A stretch of 31,802 nt of DNA, taken from IMG/VR virus record IMGVR_UViG_3300047297_000281, positions 1-31,802 of that record. One strand, given 5' to 3'. Below are positions 1-7,803 of this stretch, in pieces. The DNA is from a virus. Position 1 is the stretch's first letter; every line of letters starts with the position of its first letter. Both the position numbers and the translations under genes were made by a program. The notes under the pieces are model-generated. The model made no database searches. It was not told the origin of the DNA and saw only the letters and a list, made by a program, of their open reading frames with translations.

Positions 1-139
1 GCGCCAACCACGCTTGGCCGTCTCTCGGTAAACGATTAACGTCTGGAAACCAGAGTCCACGATTACCAGCCCAGGGTTAACCCCATGCAGATTAGCGAAC
101 GCTTCCACCTCATCCCATGTGGCCAGCTTGCTGAACGCC
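1..139. repeat. Terminal redundancy, left copy
   Basis: This stretch is repeated at 31664-31802 with one mismatch (C here at 127, T at 31790). It lies inside the large-terminase gene. Joining the ends through one copy keeps the terminase frame open, giving 1797 nt from start to stop. The mismatch changes a lysine codon from AAG to AAA on the minus strand and is silent. The simplest reading is an overlap left by assembling a circular or terminally redundant genome from a mixed population, rather than a biological short terminal repeat. A physical direct terminal repeat inside terL is less likely. Confidence 0.95.
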
Positions 140-1395
140 ATCAGGCGGCTGTGGCCGTCCTTGCTCCACCGGCGAACCACGGCCCACCAGTGATCGCCCT
201 GCATATCCACGCCCATCGTGCGGAACGGAATTGAATCTTCGTTTTTCTCGGCCCGCGAGCTGAGCCAAGCCCGCTTGCCCACGCGGTTAATCACCGCCTC
301 ATCGGCCCAGTCATCGGCCATAGCGTAGTCACCCGCCTTGACCGGGCTGGCGATTGCCCCGCCATCCTCGCTCCATGGAAGAGCCAGATACTTGGTCTTA
401 AATACTTTCCTCGGCCCATCGTCAGCGTACAAATCCCACGCTTCACGCGCCTTAACCATATCCACCGCGAGAGATCCCCAGCTCGATGACGCCAGCGAGT
501 TAACGTGCGTCCCCACCCAGCCCTCTTTCTCGCTCTCACGCGTAGCCCAGAAACGGCCGTTCAGATTGCGCCGCGTCTCGTTATCGTCCGTCAGCCGGTG
601 CTGGCACGAACAGCATTCATAAGTCGTACCAGCCTCGACCAGTTTAAGATTCCACCCGCTCTCCGTCTTAGCGTTCTCTGGATACCTTACGTAATCCCAT
701 AGCCAGGGCTGGTACGTCTTACACTTCGGGCATTCAAACTGCCATTCCATCTGGTTGGTCATTCCCCAGATCTGGTCGGTCTCGTCTCCTGCCTCACCGC
801 CCTGACTGCAATACATCTTTTTCGACACGTGCTCGAACGCCTTGGTTCGCGCCATGCTCTGACGAATTGCATTCGGAGGCCACTGCCACGTCTCATCTCC
901 GAACACGTACCGCGTTGAAATTCTTTGCAGGTCTTTCTCCGTGCCGGCCGAATTATTGTAAACAATACTGCCGTCCGCAAAGTCTATCACGTCTGACTTC
1001 GGGTTATCCATCGGGCTTAGCTTGGCCTTCACTGCGGCAACCTGGTCAAACATCGGACGCAGATAACGGATGCAGAAATCCTTAGCGTTCTCCTGATTGT
1101 CCATATATATGACCATATTCGCCGGAGCCGATGCCATCAGCCATGTGGCGTTCAGTCTCATGTTCAGCGTCTTCCCGGTCTGGATTCCCCAAAGGTTTAC
1201 CATCACCCGTGTACGCGGGTCGTTAAACAGCCGGATATTTTCCGCGATCCACGGCCAGCGCTTCGGGTCGTACCCGCCGTCAAACGCCCCGCTCGGAACC
1301 TTGCGAACGTGACGCGTCAGGAATTCCACCGGGTCATCTTCGGCCATCGGCGCAAGCATCGCCATGCCGTAGGCCAGCAGCTCGTCTTTCGTCAC
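1..1395 (-). CDS. terL: Terminase large subunit, N-terminal 465 codons (GpA-like), cut by the window edge
   Basis: This is the ATPase and start of the nuclease of the DNA-packaging motor, which translocates DNA into the prohead through the portal and cuts concatemers. The GTG start at 1395 overlaps the terS stop as GTGA and has an AAGGAG ribosome site inside the end of terS. A Walker A-like GIQTGKT follows the N-terminal region, then a YVFGDE acidic motif and a Cys-rich stretch with CPKC and CCSC pairs typical of the lambda GpA family. The first nuclease aspartate is seen in GVDMQGD. The gene runs off the left edge and continues at 31802-31262; the joined product is 598 residues, usual for GpA relatives. 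Confidence 0.93.
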   Translation of the reverse strand, partial: MTKDELLAYGMAMLAPMAEDDPVEFLTRHVRKVPSGAFDGGYDPKRWPWIAENIRLFNDPRTRVMVNLWGIQTGKTLNMRLNATWLMASAPANMVIYMDNQENAKDFCIRYLRPMFDQVAAVKAKLSPMDNPKSDVIDFADGSIVYNNSAGTEKDLQRISTRYVFGDETWQWPPNAIRQSMARTKAFEHVSKKMYCSQGGEAGDETDQIWGMTNQMEWQFECPKCKTYQPWLWDYVRYPENAKTESGWNLKLVEAGTTYECCSCQHRLTDDNETRRNLNGRFWATRESEKEGWVGTHVNSLASSSWGSLAVDMVKAREAWDLYADDGPRKVFKTKYLALPWSEDGGAIASPVKAGDYAMADDWADEAVINRVGKRAWLSSRAEKNEDSIPFRTMGVDMQGDHWWAVVRRWSKDGHSRLMAFSKLATWDEVEAFANLHGVNPGLVIVDSGFQTLIVYRETAKRGWR

Positions 1396-1913
1396 GCGGA
1401 TAACTCCTTACGCATCTTACGAATGAAACTAGCCATAGCGGCCATCGCCACCGCAGGGTTCTTAGGGTTCGCTTCCTCACAGCAAACTGAAGGCATCTTA
1501 TCCCACGCGTCTAGTACCCGCGTCATCGCATCGGCCATGGCCTGCTTACTCTCGCTGGCCTTAATCGTCTCGCGGTTACTCATCGCCCGGCGCTCTAGCT
1601 CTTCCTCCAGATTAATCAGCGTCTTCAAACTCTGGTTATAACTCGTCTGGGCTCTAGCCTGGTTGTCATCGCCTGCGTCCATCAACGCTCCCCAGATCTG
1701 GCGAGCCTGTGCCACCTTCACGCGGTGCTCAGCAATCGTCTGCTCTAAATTTTTGTCCACGTCCGCAGTCGGCAGCGGCTTGTGCTCTGGCAAAGGTTCA
1801 CCCGCCAGCCACGCCCGCGAACCGTCCAGAGTGTCCGGCATTCCATCGCGGAAGTGCCGATACATCGTGGCGGTGCTAATGCCCAGCGCCTTGGCTAAGT
1901 CATGCTTTTTCAC
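1392..1913 (-). CDS. terS: Terminase small subunit
   Basis: This 173-residue protein probably recognises phage DNA and recruits the large subunit. The N-terminus (about residues 3-25) reads as a helix-turn-helix: LAKALGISTATMYRHF, as in Nu1-type small terminases. The middle and C-terminus are charged and helical, suiting the oligomerisation part. The start is GTG at 1913, with a GGGGGA ribosome site 8-10 bases upstream. The gene lies directly upstream of terL with a GTGA overlap, the usual order in lambda-like packaging operons. Function is assigned from position, size and HTH. A transcription regulator with the same fold is the main alternative. Confidence 0.8.
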   Translation of the reverse strand: MKKHDLAKALGISTATMYRHFRDGMPDTLDGSRAWLAGEPLPEHKPLPTADVDKNLEQTIAEHRVKVAQARQIWGALMDAGDDNQARAQTSYNQSLKTLINLEEELERRAMSNRETIKASESKQAMADAMTRVLDAWDKMPSVCCEEANPKNPAVAMAAMASFIRKMRKELSA

Positions 1914-1967
1914 GCGGGGAATTCCCCCTGGAGATTGGCACCCTCACAAAAGGCCCAAATATAGCGT

Positions 1968-2504
1968 TTAATCACGTTTTTTTTCATCGGGGTGTCCACG
2001 AGCGCGAGGTGTGGGGGGGGTAAAAGAGATGCCTTTCAAGGGGGTATACCCCTGTTGAGCCTTCACGTACTTGCTTATGCTATCTCTTCCCTTGCCCCAC
2101 TTAGCCGCGAGCTGGTGCTGTTGAAGTGCTCCGGGTAGATTTAATACGTGACGCATTATGTCCAGGTGTAGCCTGACTTGTCTTCGCTTGCTGTGGCCTA
2201 GCATATCAACCACGCCGGATAGGATGGCCCCTAACTCTGTTCGCGTTAGAGTTACGGTAGCCTCGGCCTGTAGCTCATCAGGTTCTTGCCGCGCTGGATC
2301 GTGAGCGCCGTTGTCAGTCCAGGCTGGTGAGGCTTCCATGATTGGGAATACCCATTCATCTTTCAGCTGCTCATCGTACAGGGTCAGGCCGTTAGCCTTG
2401 GCTTGCTTCACCTGCTCTGCCGTCATGCGCTTAAACTGTTCACGCACGAACGCGTCACACCGTTGACGGTGCGCTGAATCCGACTGCGAGTTATCGGCGG
2501 GCAC
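1968..2504 (-). CDS. Hypothetical HTH-like protein, first gene of the late operon
   Basis: This 178-residue protein belongs to no family I recognise. Residues 125-150 (QLAAKWGKGRDSISKYVK) resemble a helix-turn-helix, so DNA binding is plausible. The C-terminus is Pro- and charge-rich. The start is GTG at 2504 with no clear ribosome site, which may mean a very short leader. It is the first gene leftward from the control region and precedes terS, a place where phages often encode a late-gene activator or a DNA-packaging accessory protein. Two 8-base homopolymers (C8 and A8 in the coding sense, at 2013-2020 and 1977-1984) lie near its 3' end and could allow slippage. Confidence 0.7.
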   Translation of the reverse strand: MPADNSQSDSAHRQRCDAFVREQFKRMTAEQVKQAKANGLTLYDEQLKDEWVFPIMEASPAWTDNGAHDPARQEPDELQAEATVTLTRTELGAILSGVVDMLGHSKRRQVRLHLDIMRHVLNLPGALQQHQLAAKWGKGRDSISKYVKAQQGYTPLKGISFTPPTPRARGHPDEKKRD

Positions 2505-2551
2505 GTTAGGATAAATTGCACGAAATAGGGCCAGTGCAAGGGGGTAAGCCA

Positions 2552-2656
2552 GAATGCAGATTGCATTCAGTTTGCATACGTTTTTGCATTCACCTTAAGT
2601 CCTTGATAAATAATTAGTTAACCCTCTTCTATTTATTATTAATGCAAGAATGCAAA
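2552..2656. repeat. GAATGCA iteron cluster, left part
   Basis: GAATGCA occurs at 2552-2558 and 2648-2654, its complement TGCATTC at 2562-2568 and 2585-2591, and near copies such as TTGCATA (2572-2578) and AATGCA (2641-2646). The 14-base string TGCAAGAATGCAAA at 2643-2656 recurs exactly at 2802-2815. These are plausible binding sites for an initiator or regulator. Confidence 0.7.
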
Positions 2657-2683
2657 TATATATATATACAGGGGATGAATGGA

Positions 2684-2689
2684 TATAAT
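2684..2689 (+). promoter_or_regulatory. Candidate -10 box for the rightward early operon
   Basis: A perfect TATAAT lies in the divergent region, upstream of the primase gene. The stretch where a -35 box would sit is alternating AT, with no good match to TTGACA, so activation by an iteron-binding protein or a non-standard sigma factor is possible. Support is weak because it rests on one hexamer in AT-rich DNA. Confidence 0.3.
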
Positions 2690-2788
2690 GGGTAGGGTAA
2701 TGGGTAACTACGTATATAGGCTTACTCCCAGAAATCTGCAAACAAGTAAACGAAAGCGTAAGTGCGTTAGCCGTCAGCGTGTTGCGGT

Positions 2789-2815
2789 GAATGCAGAATG
2801 TTGCAAGAATGCAAA
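2789..2815. repeat. GAATGCA iteron cluster, right part
   Basis: GAATGCA occurs at 2789-2795 and 2807-2813, the second inside the 14-base TGCAAGAATGCAAA shared with 2643-2656. The copies lie immediately upstream of a G-rich tract and the start region of the primase gene. They may be operators or part of the origin. Confidence 0.65.
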
Positions 2816-2838
2816 CGGAGGGGGGGGAGGGTAAATAA

Positions 2839-2898
2839 ATGTGGACACGGAGCGGTAAGCGGGCAGGTTCGTCCGTCTCGCATGACCCCTGTAATTGA
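2839..2898 (+). CDS. Possible 19-residue leader peptide overlapping the primase start
   Basis: A very purine-rich tract (2817-2831, with eight G in a row at 2820-2827) ends 7 bases before an ATG at 2839. That ATG opens a 19-residue frame ending TGA at 2896-2898. The primase ATG at 2882 lies inside this frame, 17 bases before its stop, so ribosomes that finish the leader could restart on the primase. The strong ribosome-site-like tract is out of character with most starts here. No function for the peptide is known; coupling or a control role is inference. Confidence 0.3.
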   Translation: MWTRSGKRAGSSVSHDPCN

Positions 2899-5551
2899 TT
2901 TCGACCGCATCAACGCGGCTGCCCTCTCGTCTCTGGAATCTTGGCTGCTCTCGCTGTTCCCAGCTGGGAAGCGTGACGGCCGAGAGTTTAAGATCGGGAG
3001 CGTGGCCGGTGAACCTGGCACTTCCCTATCCGTTAACCTGCACAGTGGAGTCTGGTGTGACTTCAGCAGTGGCGATAAGGGCAGTGACCCGATCAGCCTG
3101 CTGGCCGCCGTGCGTGGCTGTAAGATGGGCGAGGCCGCGAAGGAATTGGACGCCATGCTGGGGGCGGGCATCGTGCCGAGTAAGGCCGATGTGTTGCGCC
3201 GTGAGCGTGGCGGTTCGGCCGATGACTGGACTGCCTTGGCCTGTGCGCCTGCGGACTGTGCTGAGCCCGACACGGTGCATTACAAGTACGGTATGCCGAC
3301 TATGGTCTGGACGTATCGTAACGGAGCGGGCGAGCGGGCTGGCATCATTGGCCGATACGAAGAGCCGGACGGCGGTAAGCAGGTTCTACCGATTACCTGG
3401 TGCCGACATAAGGACGGCCGCGAGGGCTGGCGGTTCAAAGCCATGGGGCGTCCGCGTCCCCTGTATGGCTCTGAGCTGCTGACTGCCCAGCCGACTAAGC
3501 CGGTGCTGGTGGTCGAGGGGGAGAAGACGTGCGATGCGGCCCGCAGGTTGATGCCCCATATCGTCTGCGTGACGTGGGCAGGCGGGTGTAAGGCAATCGA
3601 GTTAACGGACTGGAGTCTGCTGGACGGCCGCAAGGTGGTTGTGTGGCCAGACGCAGACGAGCCCGGTATCCGTGCGGCTCTCGCGGTGCAGGGCTATCTG
3701 CCTCAGTCGCTGATCGTGCAGTTTCCAGTAGGGGTTAAGGACGGCTGGGATTTGGCAGACGCGGAAGCCGAAGGGTGGAGCACGGCGAAGGTGCGCGAGT
3801 ACGTCAAGGGGGCGAGCACTGCGGCGCCTGTGCTGACTCTGGACGTGCCGCCTGTGGGCGATGGGCTATCAGAGCAGGACGTGGCCGAGATAGCGGCACA
3901 GGTGGAAGAGGCGAAGGAATGGCAAGCGGAGCCTGTGAGCCAGGGGCCAGCCGAGACGCCTTGGCCGTTCCGTATGCTGGGTCACGATGCGGGGGGGTAT
4001 TTCTACCTGCCTGCGGGTAGCCAGCAGGTTGTCAGCCTTACGGCCAGCGAGCATAAGCACCTGCCGCTGTTGCGTCTGGCTCCGGTGTCTTTCTGGGAAG
4101 CGGTATTCCCTGGTCAGAAGGGAGCGGACTGGAACGCGGCCGCTAACGCTCTGATTCAGCGCCAGCACCAGAAGGGCATCTATGATCCGCAGAAGGTTCG
4201 CGGGCGTGGTTGCTGGTTGGATAAAGGGCAGGTGGTGTTCCATGCGGGTGACCGTCTGATGGTTGGCGGTTCGTCCGTGCGGTTCCACGAATGGCAGACG
4301 CCTTGGATTTATGAGGCCAGCGTGGCGATGGAGTTTGTAGAGGCGCCTATGCTGCCGAATGCCGAGGCCGCCAGGTTGCTTCAGCTGTGCGAGCTGTTGC
4401 CGTGGAAGGAAGCGATTAACGCGAAGTTCTTTGCGGGCTGGGTGGTCGTGTCGCAGATTTGCGGGGTGATGGATTGGCGTCCGCATATCTGGGTCAACGG
4501 CCCAGCGGGCTCTGGTAAGACCACGGTGATGAATACCGTACTCCAGCCGTTAGTCGGCGGGGTTGCGGTGTTCGTGGCAGGCGATACGAGCGCGGCGGGT
4601 ATCCGTCAGAAGATTCGGAGCGATGCCCTGCCTGTGCTGTTTGATGAGTCCGAGAGCGAAGACAAGACCGGGCAGGCTCGTATGCAGCACGTGCTGGAAT
4701 TGGCCCGACAGTCATCCAGCAAGACAGGGGCCAGCATCATCAAGGGCACGATCAGCGGGCGCTCACAAGAGTTTCGGGTGCAGTCGTGTTTTGCGTTTAG
4801 CTCGATTGGCACGGCGGCCACGAAGCGGGCCGACACCGGACGCATTACGTCTCTGGAGCTGAAGCGTCCCGACGCCACGGACGAAGGCCGCGAGATGTTC
4901 CGACAGTTTAAAGTGATGGTATCCGATACCGTGGCTATGCCAGGCTATGCTGAAGGGTTACGCCAGCGGTGCCTGACCCATGCGCCTACCATATGCGCTA
5001 ACGCACGGATGTTCGCACGTGCCATCTCTGGCCGACTGGGTGACCAGCGTATGGGTGACCAGCTGGGGGCGTTGCTCGCGGGGGCGTTCAGCCTTACCAG
5101 CACGAAGGAATTGACGTACGAGGCCGCCGTGGAATGGGTAGGGAAGCAGGACTGGGCTCCGTATGAATCGAACACGGCTGACTTAGACGAGGTGCGGGCG
5201 CTGTCGTGGCTGATGGATAAGCAGGTGCGGTTTGAATCAGAGGATAAGGTGTACCAGCGTAGCGTGGGCGAATTGCTGACGGCGTATTACCGGGATGACG
5301 TGCGGAGCGATGAGGCCGAGAACATCCTGCGTAATCTGGTGCGTAACGGCATCAAGCCGGAGCGTGAGAGCATCTGCGTGTCGAACCACCACCCAGCGCT
5401 GCGGGCTCTGTTTGCGGAGACGCCCTGGGCCGATAAGTGGAAAGACCAGCTGGCCCGCGTCATGGGTGCCAGCCACGTACCGGGCGTCCGCATCGGTGCG
5501 TCCACGCATCGGGCCGTCCGCTTGCCTACCAGCGTGGTTACAGGGGAATGA
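2882..5551 (+). CDS. DNA primase/helicase with Toprim and DUF927-type ATPase domains
   Basis: This 889-residue enzyme probably primes and unwinds phage DNA. Residues 36-80 (GSVAGEPGTSL to ISLLAAVRG) match the N-terminal region found in phage primases. A Toprim domain follows with VEGEKT (211-216), PDADEPG (256-262) and DGWDLADA (287-294). A DUF927-like region begins near 360 and carries RGRGCW and HAGDRL. The ATPase core has Walker A GPAGSGKTT (540-548) and Walker B VLFDESE (585-591). The start at 2882 was chosen because the earlier in-frame ATG at 2798 would put iterons inside the gene and adds a low-complexity basic tail. No DNA polymerase is encoded, so synthesis probably depends on the host replisome. 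Confidence 0.88.
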   Translation: MTPVIDFDRINAAALSSLESWLLSLFPAGKRDGREFKIGSVAGEPGTSLSVNLHSGVWCDFSSGDKGSDPISLLAAVRGCKMGEAAKELDAMLGAGIVPSKADVLRRERGGSADDWTALACAPADCAEPDTVHYKYGMPTMVWTYRNGAGERAGIIGRYEEPDGGKQVLPITWCRHKDGREGWRFKAMGRPRPLYGSELLTAQPTKPVLVVEGEKTCDAARRLMPHIVCVTWAGGCKAIELTDWSLLDGRKVVVWPDADEPGIRAALAVQGYLPQSLIVQFPVGVKDGWDLADAEAEGWSTAKVREYVKGASTAAPVLTLDVPPVGDGLSEQDVAEIAAQVEEAKEWQAEPVSQGPAETPWPFRMLGHDAGGYFYLPAGSQQVVSLTASEHKHLPLLRLAPVSFWEAVFPGQKGADWNAAANALIQRQHQKGIYDPQKVRGRGCWLDKGQVVFHAGDRLMVGGSSVRFHEWQTPWIYEASVAMEFVEAPMLPNAEAARLLQLCELLPWKEAINAKFFAGWVVVSQICGVMDWRPHIWVNGPAGSGKTTVMNTVLQPLVGGVAVFVAGDTSAAGIRQKIRSDALPVLFDESESEDKTGQARMQHVLELARQSSSKTGASIIKGTISGRSQEFRVQSCFAFSSIGTAATKRADTGRITSLELKRPDATDEGREMFRQFKVMVSDTVAMPGYAEGLRQRCLTHAPTICANARMFARAISGRLGDQRMGDQLGALLAGAFSLTSTKELTYEAAVEWVGKQDWAPYESNTADLDEVRALSWLMDKQVRFESEDKVYQRSVGELLTAYYRDDVRSDEAENILRNLVRNGIKPERESICVSNHHPALRALFAETPWADKWKDQLARVMGASHVPGVRIGASTHRAVRLPTSVVTGE

Positions 5552-5877
5552 TTATGAAGCCGAAGCAGATCACTACGGGCACGGGTTATAAGCTGACGCC
5601 ATGGCAAAGCCGCGTAGAGAATACCGATGAACAGGTGATTATCCACTATGGCCCAAACGGTTTGGTCGGGCGTTGGAATCCTGTCTGGCGCTGTGAGCTG
5701 TGGTTCAAATTCAAGTCTAAAAAAGCCATGAAGATAATGGACCGAAACCTGCCGCTTGAGAATGGCTTCAAATACGATGGCCGCCAGTGGAACATGGATG
5801 AATGGTCATGGTCGGTCTTTCCCGACGCAAAGGGATTCTGGTTCGCCAAAATTAAAGGCGTACACCGGCTAGATTAA
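5548..5877 (+). CDS. Hypothetical protein
   Basis: This 109-residue protein begins at an ATG that overlaps the primase stop (ATGA), with AGGGG just upstream; a second ATG at 5554 is also possible. It is rich in Trp and Lys (for example WNPVWRCELWFKF and WNMDEWSWSVF) and has no motif I know. The tight coupling to the primase suggests joint expression in replication. Its stop overlaps the stop of the convergent nuclease gene by four bases (TTAA, 5874-5877), so the two opposing transcripts meet without a spacer. Confidence 0.75.
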   Translation: MIMKPKQITTGTGYKLTPWQSRVENTDEQVIIHYGPNGLVGRWNPVWRCELWFKFKSKKAMKIMDRNLPLENGFKYDGRQWNMDEWSWSVFPDAKGFWFAKIKGVHRLD

Positions 5878-6209
5878 AGCCCCAGCACGTCCTCTGGATC
5901 GCGAGCGACGACGGCCAGCCCGCCGGCTTCGTTGACGACCTTAAGCCACTGTTTCTGGTCAGGTCTCACGGTCCCCTTGGCGGTCTTGACTTCAACCGAG
6001 AGGAATTGGGCGATTGGCTTGCCGACCATATCGGGCGTGATGATGACGGTGCGCCAGCCTATCAGGTCGCCTGAGCCGACTTGCAGGCCGTAACGAATGA
6101 ACGTGCCGTCCATCGTGTAGCCCGTTCCGACGTTGTTCCTGAACGCGCGTACATGGGGCTTCTTACCGATGGCCAGCATGATGCGCGATTGGACGTGTTT
6201 CTCCCTCAC
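5874..6209 (-). CDS. VRR-NUC domain nuclease
   Basis: This 111-residue protein has the full small VRR-NUC core of the PD-(D/E)xK nuclease superfamily: GSGDLIGW (45-52, metal-binding Asp), VEVKTAKG (72-79, catalytic Glu and Lys), then RPDQKQWL (82-89, the conserved Gln). Such phage proteins are thought to cut branched DNA structures. The start is GTG at 6209, overlapping the helicase stop as GTGA, so the two are co-translated. Helicase plus VRR-NUC pairs are frequent in phage replication modules. The pair is on the opposite strand from the other replication genes. Confidence 0.88.
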   Translation of the reverse strand: MREKHVQSRIMLAIGKKPHVRAFRNNVGTGYTMDGTFIRYGLQVGSGDLIGWRTVIITPDMVGKPIAQFLSVEVKTAKGTVRPDQKQWLKVVNEAGGLAVVARDPEDVLGL

Positions 6210-7588
6210 CTAGCCAAGCGTGCACGGAAAACGTGCCTTGCCCAGCCGTAAGGGTTCTTCATGCCGCGAGCCCGGCCGACGGCGATCAGGTCATCCAGCG
6301 TCTGCGCGCGTCCCTGTTCGCGTCTGGCCTCACGGCGCATCATGTCGGCCTTCAATTCCTCCAGCTCTCCGGCAACCTGGTCTGGGGTGCGGTCTTCGAT
6401 GGCATGGGCATATCCGCACTGTGGGCAGGTCGGGGCGGGCGGGTGGACGGCATAGCACTGTGGGCATTGGCGATACTTGGGCCCGGCGTCCTTGGACCCA
6501 CGGCCACGGCGCACGGAGCCTTCCAGCGACCAGTCGCGGTGGTCTTCGGCGAACCCATGGCGCATGACGTTGCCCACGTGGTCCAGCACGATGGCCCGCT
6601 TCTTACCTGGGTGAATCCGCATGACGCGGCCTAGCTGCTGGAGATAGAGGCCGAGCGATTGGGTGGCACGGAGCATCTGGCATACGGTTACCACAGGCAG
6701 GTCAAACCCTTCGCTCACGATATCGACTGTGACCAGATGGGTGATGCGTCCATCAGCCAGGGCGGCCACGGCATCAGCGCGCGCGGCATCGGTCATCGTG
6801 CCCTCAAGGACGCGGGCTTGATAGCCAGCAGAGACATACTGAGCGCATACGTTCTCAGCGTGTGCGACTGAGGCACAGAAGACCACGCAGGGCAGGCCGT
6901 GGGCTAACTTGCGGTAATGGGCTATGGCATCGCCGGTAATGGTCGGCTTATCAACGCGTTCGTTTAATTCCTTACGGTTATAATCCCCTGCCACAGTGTG
7001 AACGCCAGCCAGGTCAACGGTGCTAGGGGCGTAGTAACTGACCGGGCACAGGTAACCGGCGGCCATGAGCTCAGAAACCTGCGGGCCGATTATCAGCTCA
7101 TCGAAGACGTCACCTAGGTTACCGCCGTCCAGTCGGCAGGGCGTGGCCGTGACTCCGAGTACGCGGGCCTGCGGGTAATGGGATAGGACGCGAGCCCATG
7201 AGCCTGCCATAGCGTGGTGCGCTTCATCCATGATAATAAGGTTAGGCGCTTGGATATGGTCGAGCCGTCTTACGAGAGTCTGAACGCTGGCTACCTGCAC
7301 GTGATGCGTAGGGTCTGCCGTGCGCTTGGCCGAGATCAGGCCGTGAGCCACGCCGATATCTGCGAGCGAGCGTGAGCACTGAGCCATTAACTCCTGGCGG
7401 TGTACCAGAATCATTACGCGGTTACCCTTGGCCGCAGCGCCTGCGGTGATGTGGGAGAAGCATACGGTTTTACCCCCGCCTGTGGGCAGTACCAGCAGGG
7501 GGCGGTGTTTCCCGGCACGATAGGCGGCCCGCACGGAGTCAACGGCGGCGGCCTGATAGGGGCGTAAAGTAGGGGGTTTAGGGGGCAT
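6206..7588 (-). CDS. SF2 DEAD/DEAH-box helicase
   Basis: This 460-residue ATP-dependent helicase has motif I PTGGGKT (35-41), motif II DEAH (121-124), motif III VTATP (146-150) and motif VI QLGRVMR. A C-terminal zinc ribbon has two CPQC pairs. This is the ResIII/Helicase_C layout of phage recombination and replication helicases. The start at 7588 (MPPKPP) was preferred to the upstream ATG at 7666. The longer form adds 26 residues with no family counterpart and would overlap the divergent gene starting at 7665. No Shine-Dalgarno sequence is seen. Its 76-base divergent spacer (7589-7664) must hold start signals for both directions. Confidence 0.9.
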   Translation of the reverse strand: MPPKPPTLRPYQAAAVDSVRAAYRAGKHRPLLVLPTGGGKTVCFSHITAGAAAKGNRVMILVHRQELMAQCSRSLADIGVAHGLISAKRTADPTHHVQVASVQTLVRRLDHIQAPNLIIMDEAHHAMAGSWARVLSHYPQARVLGVTATPCRLDGGNLGDVFDELIIGPQVSELMAAGYLCPVSYYAPSTVDLAGVHTVAGDYNRKELNERVDKPTITGDAIAHYRKLAHGLPCVVFCASVAHAENVCAQYVSAGYQARVLEGTMTDAARADAVAALADGRITHLVTVDIVSEGFDLPVVTVCQMLRATQSLGLYLQQLGRVMRIHPGKKRAIVLDHVGNVMRHGFAEDHRDWSLEGSVRRGRGSKDAGPKYRQCPQCYAVHPPAPTCPQCGYAHAIEDRTPDQVAGELEELKADMMRREARREQGRAQTLDDLIAVGRARGMKNPYGWARHVFRARLAR

Positions 7589-7664
7589 TAGCGAGTTTCT
7601 GCAATTTTGTGCAAAGATGCCTTGACGGAGCAAAGTAAATATAACAGGGTGTATGGACTCGCCC

Positions 7665-7796
7665 ATGTCTAACTCGCAAGACTTGACCGTAACCGAATCG
7701 CCCGCCGTCCAGCAGGATATCCCCGCTGACGTTTACGAGCGCTTGGCCATGGTCTTTATGGCCTGCGGTTTTACCCTTTCCACCCCCACCAAATAA
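7665..7796 (+). CDS. Small hypothetical protein
   Basis: This is a 43-residue reading frame, MSNSQDLTVTESPAV and on, ending PTPTK-like at TAA 7794-7796. The ATG follows CTCGCCC with no Shine-Dalgarno. It is the first gene rightward from the helicase divergent spacer and is followed after 7 bases by the next gene. The N-terminal half is polar and acidic, while residues 22-38 are hydrophobic. No function is recognised. It could be an early host-takeover peptide, but that is only inference from position. Confidence 0.5.
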   Translation: MSNSQDLTVTESPAVQQDIPADVYERLAMVFMACGFTLSTPTK

Positions 7797-7803
7797 CCAA
7801 CCC

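Larger units (their letters stand above)
2505..2838. other. Divergent control region, candidate replication origin
   Basis: No gene of normal size fits in these 334 bases. The stretch separates the leftward late operon from the rightward replication gene. It contains a strongly AT-rich core (about 2601-2669, including an alternating AT tract near 2656-2669) and several copies of GAATGCA in both orientations on each side. AT-rich DNA flanked by short iterons next to a primase/helicase gene is a common phage origin layout. Promoters for both transcripts should also lie here. The origin role is inference; the repeats and composition are seen directly. Confidence 0.55.

Noticed and set aside
1-1395. 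Truncated terminase as a decayed gene
   Set aside because: The break is only the window edge; the frame closes exactly with the other end through the 139-base overlap.
2505-2838. CRISPR-like array from the short repeats
   Set aside because: The repeats are only 7-14 bases, occur in both orientations and have irregular spacing, which suits iterons or operators and not a CRISPR array.
2798-2881. Upstream ATG extension of the primase gene
   Set aside because: The extra 28 residues are basic low-complexity sequence encoded by iterons and the G-rich tract, with no counterpart in related primases as far as I can judge.
7589-7666. Upstream ATG extension of the SF2 helicase
   Set aside because: It would overlap the start of the divergent small gene and adds residues outside the known helicase core; the ATG at 7588 gives a natural N-terminus.
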